Assembly: GCA_029931535.1 (NCBI GenBank) | Contig: JAQPZY010001561.1 | Span: 1,947,001-2,011,000 of the forward strand | Origin: Margaritifera margaritifera | Lineage: Eukaryota; Mollusca; Bivalvia; Unionida; Margaritiferidae | Direction: 5' to 3' | Length of the DNA: 64,000 nucleotides | Shown here: piece after piece, positions 13,186-25,202 of the stretch | How positions within the stretch are numbered: position 1 is the stretch's first letter | How the letters are laid out: each line of letters opens with the position of its first letter | Notes under the pieces: generated by a model | What the model saw: only the letters and a program-made list of their open reading frames with translations | The model's database searches: none | Told to the model about the DNA's origin: nothing | Program-made: the position numbers and the translations under genes

Positions 13186-13975
13186 ATGAATATCTCTGAA
13201 GAAGACGTTTCTTCAAATATGGATTTGAGTAGTGCTGTGAGAGACTGTCCACAATTCCTAGAGAAAATATTACCAGCATTTTTTGAGGCCTTAACACCGG
13301 CTATTGAAAACGCCATGGAAGAATCGCTCACTCACTTTGTTGATCAGGCGTTGGCTAGACATGTACACCAAACCTTGACCCAATTGCACGATAAACTTGT
13401 ACAGAAGAATAAGCAAATCTCCAAGCTACAGACTTCAATAAAAACTTTGGAAAAAGCACGTGACGACCTTGAGCCGCACTCACAAAGAAATAATATTCGT
13501 GTCCATAATGTGCCGGTGAAAACTGATCTCGAAACGTGAAAAATCAACTCAGTTTTGTATGCAAAATATTACAAAAGTTAAAATATTTACTGTAATACTG
13601 AAGACCTGGACAGATAGCATCTTTGTGGGAAAGTTAAAGATGGGAAGACACCGATAATATTCAATTTCAGAGCATACAATATGAGGCCCATGATTCTAGC
13701 AAATCGTAAAATGCTAAAGGTAAATGAAGACAAAATCTTCATCTCGGAGGATCTGATTAATCCTCGCCACAAACTGGTTGAGAAATTAATCCAATAAAAA
13801 AAAAGCCAAAAAGATCGATTCCTTCTGGACATTTGGTGGCAAAGTCTTCTACAAAGACACTTCATATGGAGAGAGACATGAAGTCTCAGCCCTCGACTAC
13901 ATCCCACAAGCACTTCCGCCACCTCCTTCTCAGGGTACTGAAATGGATACCTATCAAGACCCTGTTAATGATTAA
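13186..13975 (+). pseudogene. LINE ORF1 (nucleic-acid-binding protein), frameshifted
   Basis: The open frame 13186-13539 encodes 117 residues with an acidic N-terminus and a coiled coil (about residues 65-100, LHDKLVQKNKQISKLQTSIK). It ends in SQRNNIRVHNVP, the usual entry to the RRM-like core of LINE ORF1 proteins. The frame then breaks, but homologous sequence continues in other frames. IIFNFRAYNM and NEDKIFISEDLINPRHKLVE lie at about 13645-13790, then a GKVFYKDTSYGERHE-like segment (about 13835-13885) and a Pro-rich tail ending at a TAA at 13973-13975. The protein would bind the LINE RNA. At least three frame changes; non-functional. Confidence 0.7.
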
Positions 13976-15652
13976 AGTAGATACAGACACAATACCAATA
14001 TAAATTGGACCCCAATAACAAGTAAAGAATTAATGTTTTCTATCCATGTCGAACCCAACCCTAAGAAAAAGTAATAATAGTACACAGTAAATTTTTGAGC
14101 GACGATGGCGATACCTTGGCTTAAAAATGGCCATGTATGCTTTAAATCTCTCACTTTATCTCCACTTGTTCCATCTGTTCTGTCTGCCTTCATTATATAT
14201 AATCTATTTATTAACTAGATTATGTTTTGAAATTTGAATTAGTCCGTATTTCATGTTGTATTATTTTATGTTTATTACGTATATTTTAATTAGACTTACC
14301 GTAATAGATACGTTTACACTCACGTTCATTCCCATATTTAGCCTTATATCGAAATTAGCCAATATACGTGTTCTGTCTAAACTAAATGTCCTATAATTTT
14401 TTTTATTTATTTATTATCAAATTGGTTTTTTTTATCAGTCTCAAACATTGGCATTCAATAATTTCTCGATCTCGGCTACCTGTGTTATTTATGTTACATC
14501 CATAACCTATCACTGAACTGTCGTGAGAGCTGCGCACGAAATAATAGTGCAGGAAACTTCTCTAAAATAGCTCGCGTTTGTCAGTATTATGTGCTTTACA
14601 CGCAGAACCACAAATTGTACTATCGTGAGAGGTGCGCACGAATTATTCGTGTATGTAGCCATTTTAATAACCTTGACATGGTATGGCTTGACGATCTTTA
14701 ACTGACCTAATAGCATTGTTTATGATAAAGAAAAGTAAGAAATAAAAAAAGAAAAAAGGGAAGGAAAAAAAATCAGATATAATTAACTTTTATTTACTTA
14801 TTTTTTATTTCTTTCTGTTTATAGAAATGTATATTACTTTTCTTTCATCATAGGTTACTGTACTATTACACAGTAATGAATGGGTGAAATGCTCTTTTAT
14901 TTTGGTAAATTAAGTTTACGTTTCATTAGTTATTTGTGTATGTAATTACCTATTTGCTGTGTTTGCCTTTTTTAATTAATGGTGATTTCATTACGTGCAT
15001 TCCCTATTCATCACGTGCATGCCCTGAAATGTCCTTTTTCTCTGTCTTTTTCTTTTGCTCGTTTTTCATCCGTTATATTTACTTCTATACGATTGTCGCC
15101 ACAGACTGCTCAATTGAATCATTATAACAAATCAACATTCATATATTATTTTGTTTTTTCTTCTCTTTCAGTATATATGCATTCGTTCTTCCTTCCATTT
15201 GTTATTCCTACTCTGCATTTCTTCGTTCTTTTACTTTTGACCGTGGCAGTTTGCATTTTATATGTTACATTTCATGAAATGTGTTTTTCTACAGTTAAAG
15301 CACGAGACAAAGTCCGTCTTATCTTTTACATAAAATCATACTGTACGGTATGGCTTGTTCTAATATTTCACATAAGATAAGCATCGGACTTTTCCTCAGT
15401 AGAGCTAGAATTATACCTAGTAAGAAAAGGTTGAACTGTAATGATGTTGCATTCATCAATCTCCTTATTACATTAGGTCAAGACGCTGTTATAATACTGT
15501 TTAGTTGGCTTCTTATTGTACCTTTCATATGTTGTAATGTTGAATGATCAGTTTTTGCTACATGTCAGTAGTATTAATAGATATGATAAAATTAGTCTAA
15601 GGTGTAATACTTTTGCAAATCTAGTGTTCACAAATTTGTTCATTTGTATATT
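13976..15652. other. Inter-ORF region of the LINE, unusually long
   Basis: About 1.7 kb separates ORF1 from ORF2. It holds two copies of a 29-bp motif containing TCGTGAGAG.TGCGCACGAA (14517-14545 and 14619-14647) and T-rich stretches. There is no recognisable protein. It may be a genuine spacer or contain an unrecognised insertion. Confidence 0.45.
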
Positions 15653-15679
15653 ATGGACGTTTCTAGTTCTTATATTATC

Positions 15680-15706
15680 CGGGACACTGAGTTGAATCCA
15701 GGCCCA
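15680..15706 (+). other. 2A-like ribosome-skipping motif
   Basis: Codons 10-18 of the ORF2 start encode R-D-T-E-L-N-P-G-P, fitting the 2A consensus D-x-E-x-N-P-G-P. 2A-like motifs at the N-terminus of ORF2 are established for several APE-type LINEs, where the ribosome skips the Gly-Pro bond. Activity here is inferred only, and the copy is dead. Confidence 0.7.
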
Positions 15707-17935
15707 ATATCTGTATCAGATTCAGATTCATCTGATTCCTACAGCTACAAATACTTCACTTAACGGATAGTACGTTATTTTTTGTACATTTAAATATTAT
15801 ATCTGTTTGCTATAAATTAGATTTCGAAGCTACATATTATGATGATTTTGATAGTATTGCACTTACAGAGACTCATCCAGATGATAACGTTACTGAAGAT
15901 GATCTTAAGTTAGACGGTTATCATAAACCAATTAGGTGTCATCGAACAAATCCTGTAGGAGGTGTATTGGTCTATATTTCAGAAATGTTTATTGTCAGAC
16001 CATATACTGATCTGTTAATATGTAACCTTGAAGGGATGAGGATAGAAATATGTGTAAAAAGTATGAAATATCTATTACTTGTAATCTACCATTCTCCATC
16101 TGCGTGATCACACTTCTGGTACTCATTGAATATCATCATTGAGCAGGGCTTCAATGTCTTTGATAATATTATAATTATGGGTGATTTAAACAAGGACTTA
16201 CTCAGTGCTGATTTTAAAAGTCCCAGAGAGGTGATGATACTTAATGGCATGCACAAATATAATAACTGAGCCGAACAGAGTAATAGATAACTCCACAATT
16301 CTGTTAGATCCCATTATTATATCTCCAACCACTGTTGTTCTTCAATCTGGAATGATGTCTGTTGATGCAAATGTAAGTGATCACAAGGCCCCCTATTTAA
16401 TTATCCGGATGCATTACGAATTTTCGACCTGTTATAAGAGAGAAGTATAGATTTATAATAAAGCGAATTTTGAAAAAATGTAATAATCTCTTATAACAGG
16501 TATAGACTGCACAACTAAGTTATGGGCTTGTGGTGATGTTAATGATGCCGTTAAAACTTTTACTTTGTCGTATATTTAATTAGCTGAAGATTGTACACCA
16601 TTACGCACATGAGGGACAAATGTTGGTACGATAGCACAATATGCAGAACAAGCCACATGAAAAAATAGTTATTAATAGTAATAATCCAAATCATTGGTGA
16701 AAATACAAAAAAGTACGTAACAAAGTCAATAATCAAAAGAAAGAGCAAAGGAAATATGTATACGTAACTTGGAGAATATTGATTATATTGGTGTAAACTC
16801 GAAACATTATTGGAAACTTGTGCGTCATTTTGTCAAAGAAAAGATTTCAAACTCTATAACTCCATTAAGGAGCATTAATGTGAATGCGTCGTTACATGTA
16901 ACATTTTCAGATGTCGAAAAAGCAGGTCTTAATTTCTTTTTCGCTGCTACAGCGAAGATTGATGGCACCAATGTTAATATACCGGATATAAACTTGAAAA
17001 CTAATAACAATTTAACTAATATTTTAGTAACAGAACAAGACGTTTTTAATGTAATCAACATCTTACCCACCCACAAAGCATCAAAAGAACCATCGCATCC
17101 CTAGATAAACCACTTTGTTTTATATTCAACATGTTCCTTTTTAAAAAAGTATTTCCATCTTTATGGAAGACCGTGAAAGTAATGCCTGTGTAACAAATGG
17201 GATGTCCTTCAAATTACAGGAATATTTCATTATTGAGTTGTGTTGGGAATGTTATAGAAAGAATTATTGTTTAGCATATCTACAAATACCTACACTCAAA
17301 TGATATTGTATTTAAATATCAATCTGGTTTTCTTCCAAAAAAGTATACAGTATTTCAGCTCATAGATATGTGCCATAGTATATGTGCTGCGCTTCATGAC
17401 AAGGATGACGTGTGTGGTCTTTTGCGATGTCTCTAAAGCATTTGATTGGGTTTGGCATAAAGGTTTAATACATAAATTAAAGTGCAATGGCATTAATAGT
17501 TCTCTTATTGATTAGTTCCTTGACAACCTGTCTGACTTCAAACAGTTTTTGTAAATACTGTCGAATCAAGTAGCCAGTATGTTAAGGCTGTCGTACTACA
17601 AGGCTCTACTTTAGGTCCGTTATTATTTATTGTGTATATTAACGATATAGGCGACGACCTCTTGGGTGCAACGAGACTCTTTGCTGATGATAGCTCACTG
17701 GCGTATTCATCAAATGATACTTACGAAATTGAATATGTACTGATCATAGATTTATTAGCGACTGACGACTGGTCAAAGCAGTGGTTGGTTGACTTCAATC
17801 CAACCAAATCTGAGGTAACGTTATTCTCGCGTAAGCTAGAGCCGGTTTTCACGAACTAAAATTCAAAAACGAAACCATTTCTTTTCTTGAATTCCATAAT
17901 CATCTTGGCGTAACTTTCAGTAGTCTAGGCAACAT

Positions 17936-18065
17936 GTTTGGTGTGCTTTGGTGTTTTACGGCATAGCAACACAAGTAGGTTATTTAGTGCCGAGGCAATT
18001 GGAGTAAAGTGCCTTGCCCAAGGACACACCACAGTAGCTGACCCAGGCTGGTCAGATGGTAGGAT
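17936..18065 (+). mobile_element. 130-bp SINE-like insertion in the LINE reverse transcriptase
   Basis: The RT reading is interrupted after HNHLGVTFS and resumes with HIDNIFPSTSKMITA at about 18078. The insert is flanked by imperfect 13-15 bp repeats, GTCTAGGCAACAT (17923-17935) and GTCTAGACCAAACAT (18066-18080), consistent with a target-site duplication. It contains AGTAAAGTGCCTTGCCCAAG, a motif widely seen in marine animal SINE-like repeats, and matches 10641-10733 in reverse orientation. The tRNA-like head is absent or eroded. Confidence 0.75.
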
Positions 18066-19312
18066 GTCTAGACCAAACATATTGATAATATATTTCCGTC
18101 TACCTCAAAAATGATAACTGCTTTAAAAATACTTAAATATAAATTTAGCCCAAAGACGTTAGAAAGAATACTTTTTACATACGTCCGCCCCTTGCTAGAA
18201 TCTGCTGATGTTTTATGGGATGGTTGTTCGGCTGAAGACTCTCCTAAATCAGAAAAACTACAATTAGAAGCAGGGAAAATTGTGACAGGTCTTTCTAAAA
18301 GTGTGTCGTGTCCGAAAATGTATGAAGAAACTGGTGGGTCTACCTTGCCAACTAGACGAAAGTTTTATAAACTGTGTTACTTCCATAAAATTATATACGG
18401 TGTCTCTCTTTCTTCTCTTGCTGACTAACTAGCACTGGTTGGTGAAACAAACAGGAATAATCTTAGAAATAGGAATCATTTTAATCGAATTAATGCCAGA
18501 CACGAAATAAGTAAAAACTCATTCATACACTCTTATATTCATGTTTGAAACTTACTCCCAGATTCAATAAAAGGTGAAAGTAACTATTCTATCTTTAGAA
18601 ATAAAAAAGAGGCTAAGAAAATACAAGTGCCTGCCCATGTTTTCGTTGGTAGCAGGAAATTATCTATTCTGCATACTAGAATTATAAATAATTGTAGTGA
18701 GTTACATAATGATTTTTATTCTAATCATTTGAGATAATCCATTGTGTATTTGTGGCGATATATAAAATGAATACCATAACATATTTACTTGCAAGTACTA
18801 TATTGATCAGCGTGGGAAAATGGTTATGAATCTAAATCATCTCTATATACCAGCGACTAAAAATAATTTGTTATACAGATCATCTGATTTTAAAGCGAAC
18901 GTTAATATTCACTTATTTGACTTATTCCAAATATATATTAAAGACATGAAACGCTTTACATAATCAAGGAGTATTCATAATTTGATTTCTCTACTCTGTT
19001 AATTATTGTCATTTTAATAACGATATGCATGATGCTCGTCCTTTTTAACCCCTGTATTCATTTTGTGTATGTACTCTTGTCCAATTTCTACCCCGATCAT
19101 TAATTTATTAATCTTTCTTTCTGTCTATTGCCTATTTTCTCTGAATCATGTATGTTTACATATAACTGTATGAAAGCATGTTAATTTAGTATCGCTATCC
19201 ATGTAAATTTCTTACTGAGTGTAGGGGAAGGGCTTACTCTAAGTTGTGAGAACTTGTAGCACGACCCCATTTGTTAACATTTATGGCAATACAATATGTT
19301 TAAACTGAAACA

Positions 19313-20155
19313 ACGAATATTTTCTCGTTAAAACAAAAGTGACAAGTTGCGAATTTTTGATGACAATGAGAAGTCAAATAGACATAAACTTGTTCTCACT
19401 GTTAATTTAATACAACCTACCCGCCAGTGAAAGTTTCACAGAATAAAGTTCACGTGGCGTGGTATTAGCTATTATGTTAAAATTTGGCATATGGCGCAAA
19501 CAATATTACCATTGCTGTAAATATATGACACCACAGACATAACAATAGCGTTTGAAATCCTGCAGAAAACTCAAACTTTTTAATATTCCTTTAGGAAAGA
19601 GGTTTGGATCACATCCATATCTTTAATAAAATAATGTACTTTAACTATTGGTCGTGGAGTAGCAATTTTCGGAGATTTCATCGTTGGTACACGACACGAA
19701 TTAAAGGATTCGACAAACAATGATTATTGTGTTGAAACAATAGGACCCTTTCCAAATACACAAAATAAAGTATCAACGAAAATTGATATCCACCAAAACA
19801 AATGTATTCATAGTACAACTATTCAAAAATCATACTAAAATCGATAATGCTCATTCAAGTTGCATTGACCAATGCAGGTTACTTTAAAAAAATTTGAAGG
19901 ACAATAAAACTAGATTATTTCCCTGAATTCTATCTACAGTGAGTTGCATAAAATGCAATCAAAGATCCAATTTATTTCATAGCTCACAATGAAGGTACTG
20001 AGTTGACTCGGATGTATTTCCTACATAACAATATGTGCATATTATTGTTAGGTGGCGAATTCCATTTCAATTGTTCATTAGACACTGCAAGAGTAGACTT
20101 TAAAATCTTGTGACATTCCAAAGTGAATAGGCAGATGTCTCCAGCTTTTCATCTG
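19313..20155. other. No gene recognised
   Basis: AT-rich sequence downstream of the LINE; nothing recognisable. Confidence 0.5.
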
Positions 20156-20320
20156 TTAGAATTCACTGGGCTCTCATGGAACAATAAGTTAGAATTCAAT
20201 GGGCTCTCATGGAACAATAAGTTAGAATTCACTGGGCTCTCATGGAACAATAAGTTAGAATTCACTGTTCTCTCATTGAACAATAAGTTAGAATTCACTG
20301 GGCTCTCATGGAACAATAAG
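20156..20320. repeat. 33-bp minisatellite, 5 copies
   Basis: The unit starts TTAGAATTCACTGGGCTCTC. Because 33 is a multiple of three, one frame stays open across the array (11-residue repeat LEFTGLSWNNK). The repeats have drifted by only one to three substitutions each. Confidence 0.95.
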
Positions 20321-23300
20321 TTGACACATTATTCTATAAAAGTTTAAAGATTACTGCTTCTACATATCGATGTTATTTGCCACCTAATATTATTCTTGAA
20401 GTTCATTCCTCCTCCTTCACAACGATTTATTTTAAACCGATCAAAATACAGCAATATTTTTTAATTCATTGGTCTCTTCCAGAGAAATGTATGAAGCTGT
20501 TTTTTAACACGTATCTTATTGTGATGAAAAACTGACACGTTGAGGATCACGTATTTTCCACGCTGAATTGAGAGGAGAATCTGCATATATTTTATGTGAA
20601 CGTGTAAGTTTCCTCAGTACACATGTAAACCATTGTCTCTTCATATGGCACTTTACGCTTGTTGTTAATCTAGGGTATGTGGCTACTATTTTAGGCTGCG
20701 TACACTTGTGCTATATTCATATTTACCAACATTAAAAGAGTTTCAGGCTATTTTATATGCAGTAGAACGATATAAAACCAATTTTTGTGAAAGTCATATG
20801 GATTCATTGTCCTCTTCGTAACTGCTATTTGAGTAATATGTCGCTGTCACATCTAACAATGGATACAGTCGCTGAAAATATATTGTTTAAAAACAAAAAT
20901 AAGACACAGTCAACTATATTTTATGTCATCCTTAATATTAGGATGTTTGAAATTACGGTATACTATGACTTTGTTTCATCAGTGTATATTTTAACGGCTG
21001 AAAATCTGGTAAAGTTACTAAACATAAAATGAATGCAGACAATGGGAAATACTTATTGATTATGTCACAAAAGAATGTAAACCGTTGCAATGGAACAGCA
21101 AATACACCTAGTGAGTGAAATGACACTATCAGTTGGAAAATTTACTGCGGCTGTTATGTCAACTACGATTAATGAGTTATTTAAACTACCCAACTATAAG
21201 TACTGCGTCGTATACAGGAAATCGATCTGATCTTCATTTTGCTCAATAATACTACACAAAGCAAGATCCATTAAGCTCTTTTTTCTTTCTACACTGACAA
21301 ACTCTTAAATAGGACACACCAATTTTACGAACCTTTTAAAACTACCTCAATAAACCTGTTCATTTTCATCACACAAGAAACTCATTTATGATGATTTTTT
21401 GCAAACAAAGTTAAAATGATAATGGCTCTTGCATTTTGAGTGTTTAAAAAATTTGAATAATATCAATGACATAGATATGTGACTATACACCTTCACACCA
21501 GTTAGCACAAAATATATATGACAAAGGACAAAACGCTTGGAAAGGTTGCTATTGAGAGAATCCCATCCGATCAATTATCTGCTTTATAATAAAAGCATTA
21601 ACGAAAGTGGGCTTTAAAACAATATAGCATTGATAAAGGAATATTTAAAAGTATTGCATGTCATGAGAGCTGAAAATCGTGATGTGTTTTCGCCATTAAC
21701 TAATATGAAGCCCGCAGCATTGAAATCAAACACAATTATTTGACTGTTTAACATATAAAATAACCTAGAGAAAAGACAAACGTTATTAAACAGATAAGCG
21801 AACATAGAAGTCTCCTAAAACAGCTAGTGAGAGAAGAATACAAATTGTTAAGGTTCTACTATCATTTATCTATACGACATCATAATCATGGGCTAACATT
21901 GAGATAGGCTTAATGGCAGCAGCAAATTCTGCTAACAAATCGAAAATGTGATGCTATCATGCAAAAAATAGGGTTACTGCCACCAACAGATCTGCATTAA
22001 GATATGTGTGCAATTTTAATCAGACTTTCGGCTGAAGATGTTTGTTGCTTTTTTTTCTCCCCCACAGGTAAGGGCATCACTATTACAAAAAGATTAGAGA
22101 CGAAAAATATAAGCACGATAAGAGTAATTAGAGGTAACTTTTAAATGAGCGTTTATATCTGCTAGTAAATCTCGTAATAACAACTGTAATAATCTTACAC
22201 AGAACAGAATTTCCACATTTCTATTTGATTCGTTTCTGTCTTATCTTGTAACCTGTATCCTCCCAAATCATGGACTGGATTCAAACAATATGAACGATGT
22301 AAAGAAATACTCAAAATCTTCGTTCAGATCTCAAAGTCTCAATTCTCAGTTGCAAAGAGTGTAAAAGTTGTGTGATTTAACGCTTGTACTAACTCTGTTC
22401 GCACGTAGCAAACAGCGATATTTTAGAATAATGGGACAGAATACTGTTAGAAGGAGAATAGTGTCAGATGAGCTCATATCACATACAGACATATCAGCCA
22501 TGAAGAAAACTAAAGTTGTAAAATGAAGAAGGAAAATAAAATACAAGAACATGGTTGGCAATGTAATGTTGGCAATTCAATTAATAGCAAAAAGAAACAA
22601 AATAAGGATTCACTATAATAATATCCGGCAGATCCATTGCCGTATTTAAATCATAAATTTCAATCCGAGATAAGCAGTCATATTTGTTGTGCATAATAAT
22701 CAATTCTAACACTGTTTTGACTTGTCCAAGAATTCTCACTGACCATGACCAACGGAATATGTAATTTAATTACCAACCATAACCTACACCTTACCAGAAG
22801 TGACCATATCATTTGTAATTTTCAATAAACCGTGTTTTGTTGTGATTGTTTTTGAATGATTGTTTATTCATCAACTGTATTCAATAACAAGTACCAAATA
22901 TGTAGACCTTACGACATTTAAAAGGCAATTAAAGGTATCAAATCCTTTAACGAGATATAAATATATAGGAACTGATATTAAAAAAGAAATGTTCGCATAA
23001 AGCATGATAACTGTAAGCACGTCCCTCTTACAAAGTTTAGTTGAATTGAGCAAAATAAATATGAAAACAATCGATCGAAACGTTACTGCTGAAGTTGTGT
23101 TTAAACTCTTAACCTCAGGGACCAAATTGCTCCTTGTATTATACATATTATAATATTCTGCATAAAGAAACGGTAATAAATGAGAATAATGAAAGGAATA
23201 ACAATCATATATTATACTTATTAAGATAAAAAGTTGTGATTACATGAAACGTTTCTTATACATGTATTGGTAAAATAAAAACGACTCTAAATATAAGTTC

Positions 23301-23511
23301 CCTCTCTTACTTCCTGGCCATGGGGTAAATAAATCAGTATGTATTTTTAAGCTATCTTTTCAATACTTTTCTTTGGTTTTTAACTTGAAGCCGCATTCAG
23401 TAGACATTAATCAAAATTATTTTTATTTTTGTTGACTCTCCAAACTTTGATAACTTTGGAAGACAAGACAGCATTTATGTTGATTTAAGTGATTGATTTG
23501 AACATTAAGTA
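20321..23511. other. No gene recognised
   Basis: About 3.2 kb of AT-rich sequence with only short, low-information open frames on either strand. Confidence 0.5.
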
Positions 23512-23580
23512 TTGGGCATTGTGACTGATGTTATGGGCGGAGAAAAAATAAAGAGCATACTAGTTATGTGTATACTATAT
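23512..23580 (+). repeat. 69-bp repeat, inverted copy of 32603-32672
   Basis: TTGTGACTGATGTTATGGGC and the following 45 bp reappear on the opposite strand at 32603-32672 with about one mismatch. Each copy lies directly beside a minisatellite, but the two minisatellites are unrelated. Confidence 0.9.
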
Positions 23581-23604
23581 AAACTTTTTCTCGGCATCCT
23601 CTTT

Positions 23605-23773
23605 GAACTGCCCTCCTCACACTAAGACAGCAAGAAACTATGGTTTGAACTGTCCTGCTCACACTAAGACGGCAAGAAAATATGGTTTAAACTGTCTTGC
23701 TCACACTTAGACTGCCAGGAAATATGGTTTGAACAGTCCTGCTCACACTAAGACGGCAATAGACTAGAGTTTG
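23605..23773. repeat. 42-bp minisatellite, 4 copies
   Basis: The unit starts GAACTGTCCTGCTCACACTA and recurs at 23605, 23647, 23689 and 23731, with the last copy diverging at its end. Confidence 0.9.
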
Positions 23774-24275
23774 AAAATGGATAGTATATATATATACGTG
23801 TGTGTGTGTGTTTATTAAAGACTCTACATAAACCAAATTATTTTCAGAACATTCCCTCTATGATTTGTGTGGAGATATTTGACTTGATACCAATGCCGAG
23901 CCTACTCTACAAATGCGAGATCTGAGGTAATGAGTTAACTGGCATAGTTAGGAACCTGATTTATCCAAAGTTTATTATGTCATTGAAAATTTGACCTAGA
24001 GCACGTTTTTTCCATTTGTAAACTCATCTCCACAGTAACATGAATACAGATAGAATGCAGGTAAATTGAATCCATTTTCCAGCTAATGTGATAGACAAAC
24101 TCTGATCATATTCGGAAACCTGGTGGTGATTTATTTTACGTTTTCAAAATAACAGCACACTTAATAATAAAAGGTAAGATAGAGACAAAATTGATTAATT
24201 GGCTTGGCGCTATAGCCTTTACGCCCTAAATATGAATGACATTCTCAAAACGCTTTCCCAATGCATCAACATTTC
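23774..24275. other. No gene; short (TA)n(GT)n microsatellite
   Basis: A (TA)6 then (GT)7 run lies at about 23787-23812. The rest is the AT-rich left flank of the LTR retrotransposon. Confidence 0.6.
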
Positions 24276-24279
24276 ACAT
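24276..24279. other. Target-site duplication ACAT, left copy
   Basis: ACAT immediately precedes the 5' LTR and ACAT (30866-30869) immediately follows the 3' LTR. This is a 4-bp duplication of the size expected for Ty3/Gypsy integration. Confidence 0.8.
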
Positions 24280-25030
24280 TGTTATGTATGATGTTTATAT
24301 AATATTATAAATATTTTAGGAAATTATAAATGTTTCTTCACTTTAATATTTGCTTAAATCTTAATGTTATCAGGAAAAACATGTTTAACTAGTGTCCTTG
24401 AATTAGGTTCTTTTGATCAATATGTTTTCTCAATTTGAAGGTCAAGGTTGATTTTTGTTTACAAGTAAAATTCCATTAAGATGACACACATTCTAGAACA
24501 TTCTGTCATGTGACCAATCTTTATATATGCCATGTTTGGTGGACATTTATTCAGTTTTGACATTACCATCAGTCTTGTAAAGAGCTATTACAGTTGTGAA
24601 AATTCATTCCAAATTCTAAGAGAGGAATTATTTTAAATATTCATTGGATTATAACAGTGCTCATAAACTTTTGGATTTTGGATTTTTAATTAGTGATTTT
24701 GGAATTTAACTGAACTGATTCAGAGATTTTGGAATACTTCATTTTGACATCAGCACATCAAGATTTCTAGTACATCAGGACTTTGGAGACCATTAGCACA
24801 TCATAACATTCAAGGACACAGCCGTGAATTCGGAACATTCTATATTTAGGACTTGTGATTAGAACAATCATTCTTATTGGATTATTAGGATTTCAAAACA
24901 CATTACTGTAAGTGACTTTTTGATTTTTGATTTTAATTATCTAGTAATAAATTGCTTGTTGATTTTTTACTTGATTTGTTGGTTTCACTTTCTTTCTGTT
25001 ACATTTTTCTTAGACCATAGAGTCGTAACA
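24280..25030 (+). repeat. 5' LTR
   Basis: Begins TGTTATG and ends GTAACA (TG...CA). Compared with the 3' LTR it differs only at 24693, 24710, 24717 and 24851. Confidence 0.97.
24514..24528 (+). promoter_or_regulatory. CCAAT and TATA-like elements in the 5' LTR
   Basis: CCAAT (24514-24518) is followed by TTATATATG (from 24521). This is a plausible RNA polymerase II core promoter for the genomic RNA; spacing and function are inferred. An AATAAA at 24946-24951 is the likely polyadenylation signal (30781-30786 in the 3' LTR). Confidence 0.45.
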
Positions 25031-25035
25031 GAAAT

Positions 25036-25062
25036 TGGGGGCTCGTCGTTCCGGGATCTGAA
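25036..25062 (+). other. Primer-binding site, tRNA-Pro-like with a 4-nt insertion
   Basis: Five bases after the LTR, TGGGGGCTCGT (25036-25046) matches the classic retroviral tRNA-Pro site. After an extra CGTT, CCGGGATCTGAA (25051-25062) continues the match into the T-arm. A tRNA-Pro primer is the likely reading. The 4-nt gap is either a late insertion or reflects a different tRNA. Confidence 0.65.
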
Positions 25063-25202
25063 TTTCTTTAAAGCATATTAGAGATATTAAATTTATCTTT
25101 GAAATTCATATTGATTTTGACTTCGAATTTTTTTTGTTTTTATCTTGGCAAAGATTTTTAAATAGAGAAATTTTTTTTGTGTGAAACCAACAAGCATTTA
25201 CA

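Larger units (their letters stand above)
15653..18990 (+). pseudogene. LINE ORF2: 2A-like N-terminus, AP endonuclease, reverse transcriptase
   Basis: From ATG 15653 the frame gives RDTELNPGP and stops at 15761. Downstream frames give the endonuclease: DSIALTETHPDDN (about 15850-15895), GGVLVYIS (15958-15981), MGDLNKDLL (about 16178-16205) and VSDHKAPYL (16374-16400). The RT follows: linker protein 16769-17104, ISLLSCVGNVIERI (about 17228-17270), SKAFDWVWHKGL-like sequence (about 17435-17465), LQGSTLGPLLFIVYINDIGD (17594-17655) and LFADDSSLAYS with the catalytic DD (about 17677-17710). The thumb and tail (KILKYKFSPKTLERILFTYV at about 18127-18186, then HTRIINNCSELHNDFYSNHL and C.CG) extend to about 18850. 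The protein would nick DNA and copy the LINE RNA at the target. Multiple stops and frameshifts plus a SINE insertion make it inactive. Confidence 0.8.
12886..19312 (+). mobile_element. Near full-length, inactive LINE with a 2A-like motif
   Basis: A coherent non-LTR retrotransposon runs from a GC-richer 5' leader (GGCGGCGGCTAGG near 12892) to a 3' end with GGCAATACAATATG near 19290. Between them, in the expected order on one strand, are an ORF1, a long inter-ORF region, ORF2 with a 2A-like motif, AP endonuclease, reverse transcriptase, and a Cys-rich C-terminal region. Every ORF is broken. A 130-bp SINE-like insertion sits in the RT. The domain style (APE endonuclease, RT with FADDSS, HTR...LHNDFYSNHL..C.CG tail) places it in the Jockey/CR1-like part of the LINE tree; the exact clade is not resolved. 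The boundaries are estimates. Confidence 0.75.

Noticed and set aside
20123..20347. 74-codon frame with 11-residue LEFTGLSWNNK repeats
   Set aside because: Explained entirely by the 33-bp minisatellite; no signal peptide or flanking coding sequence.
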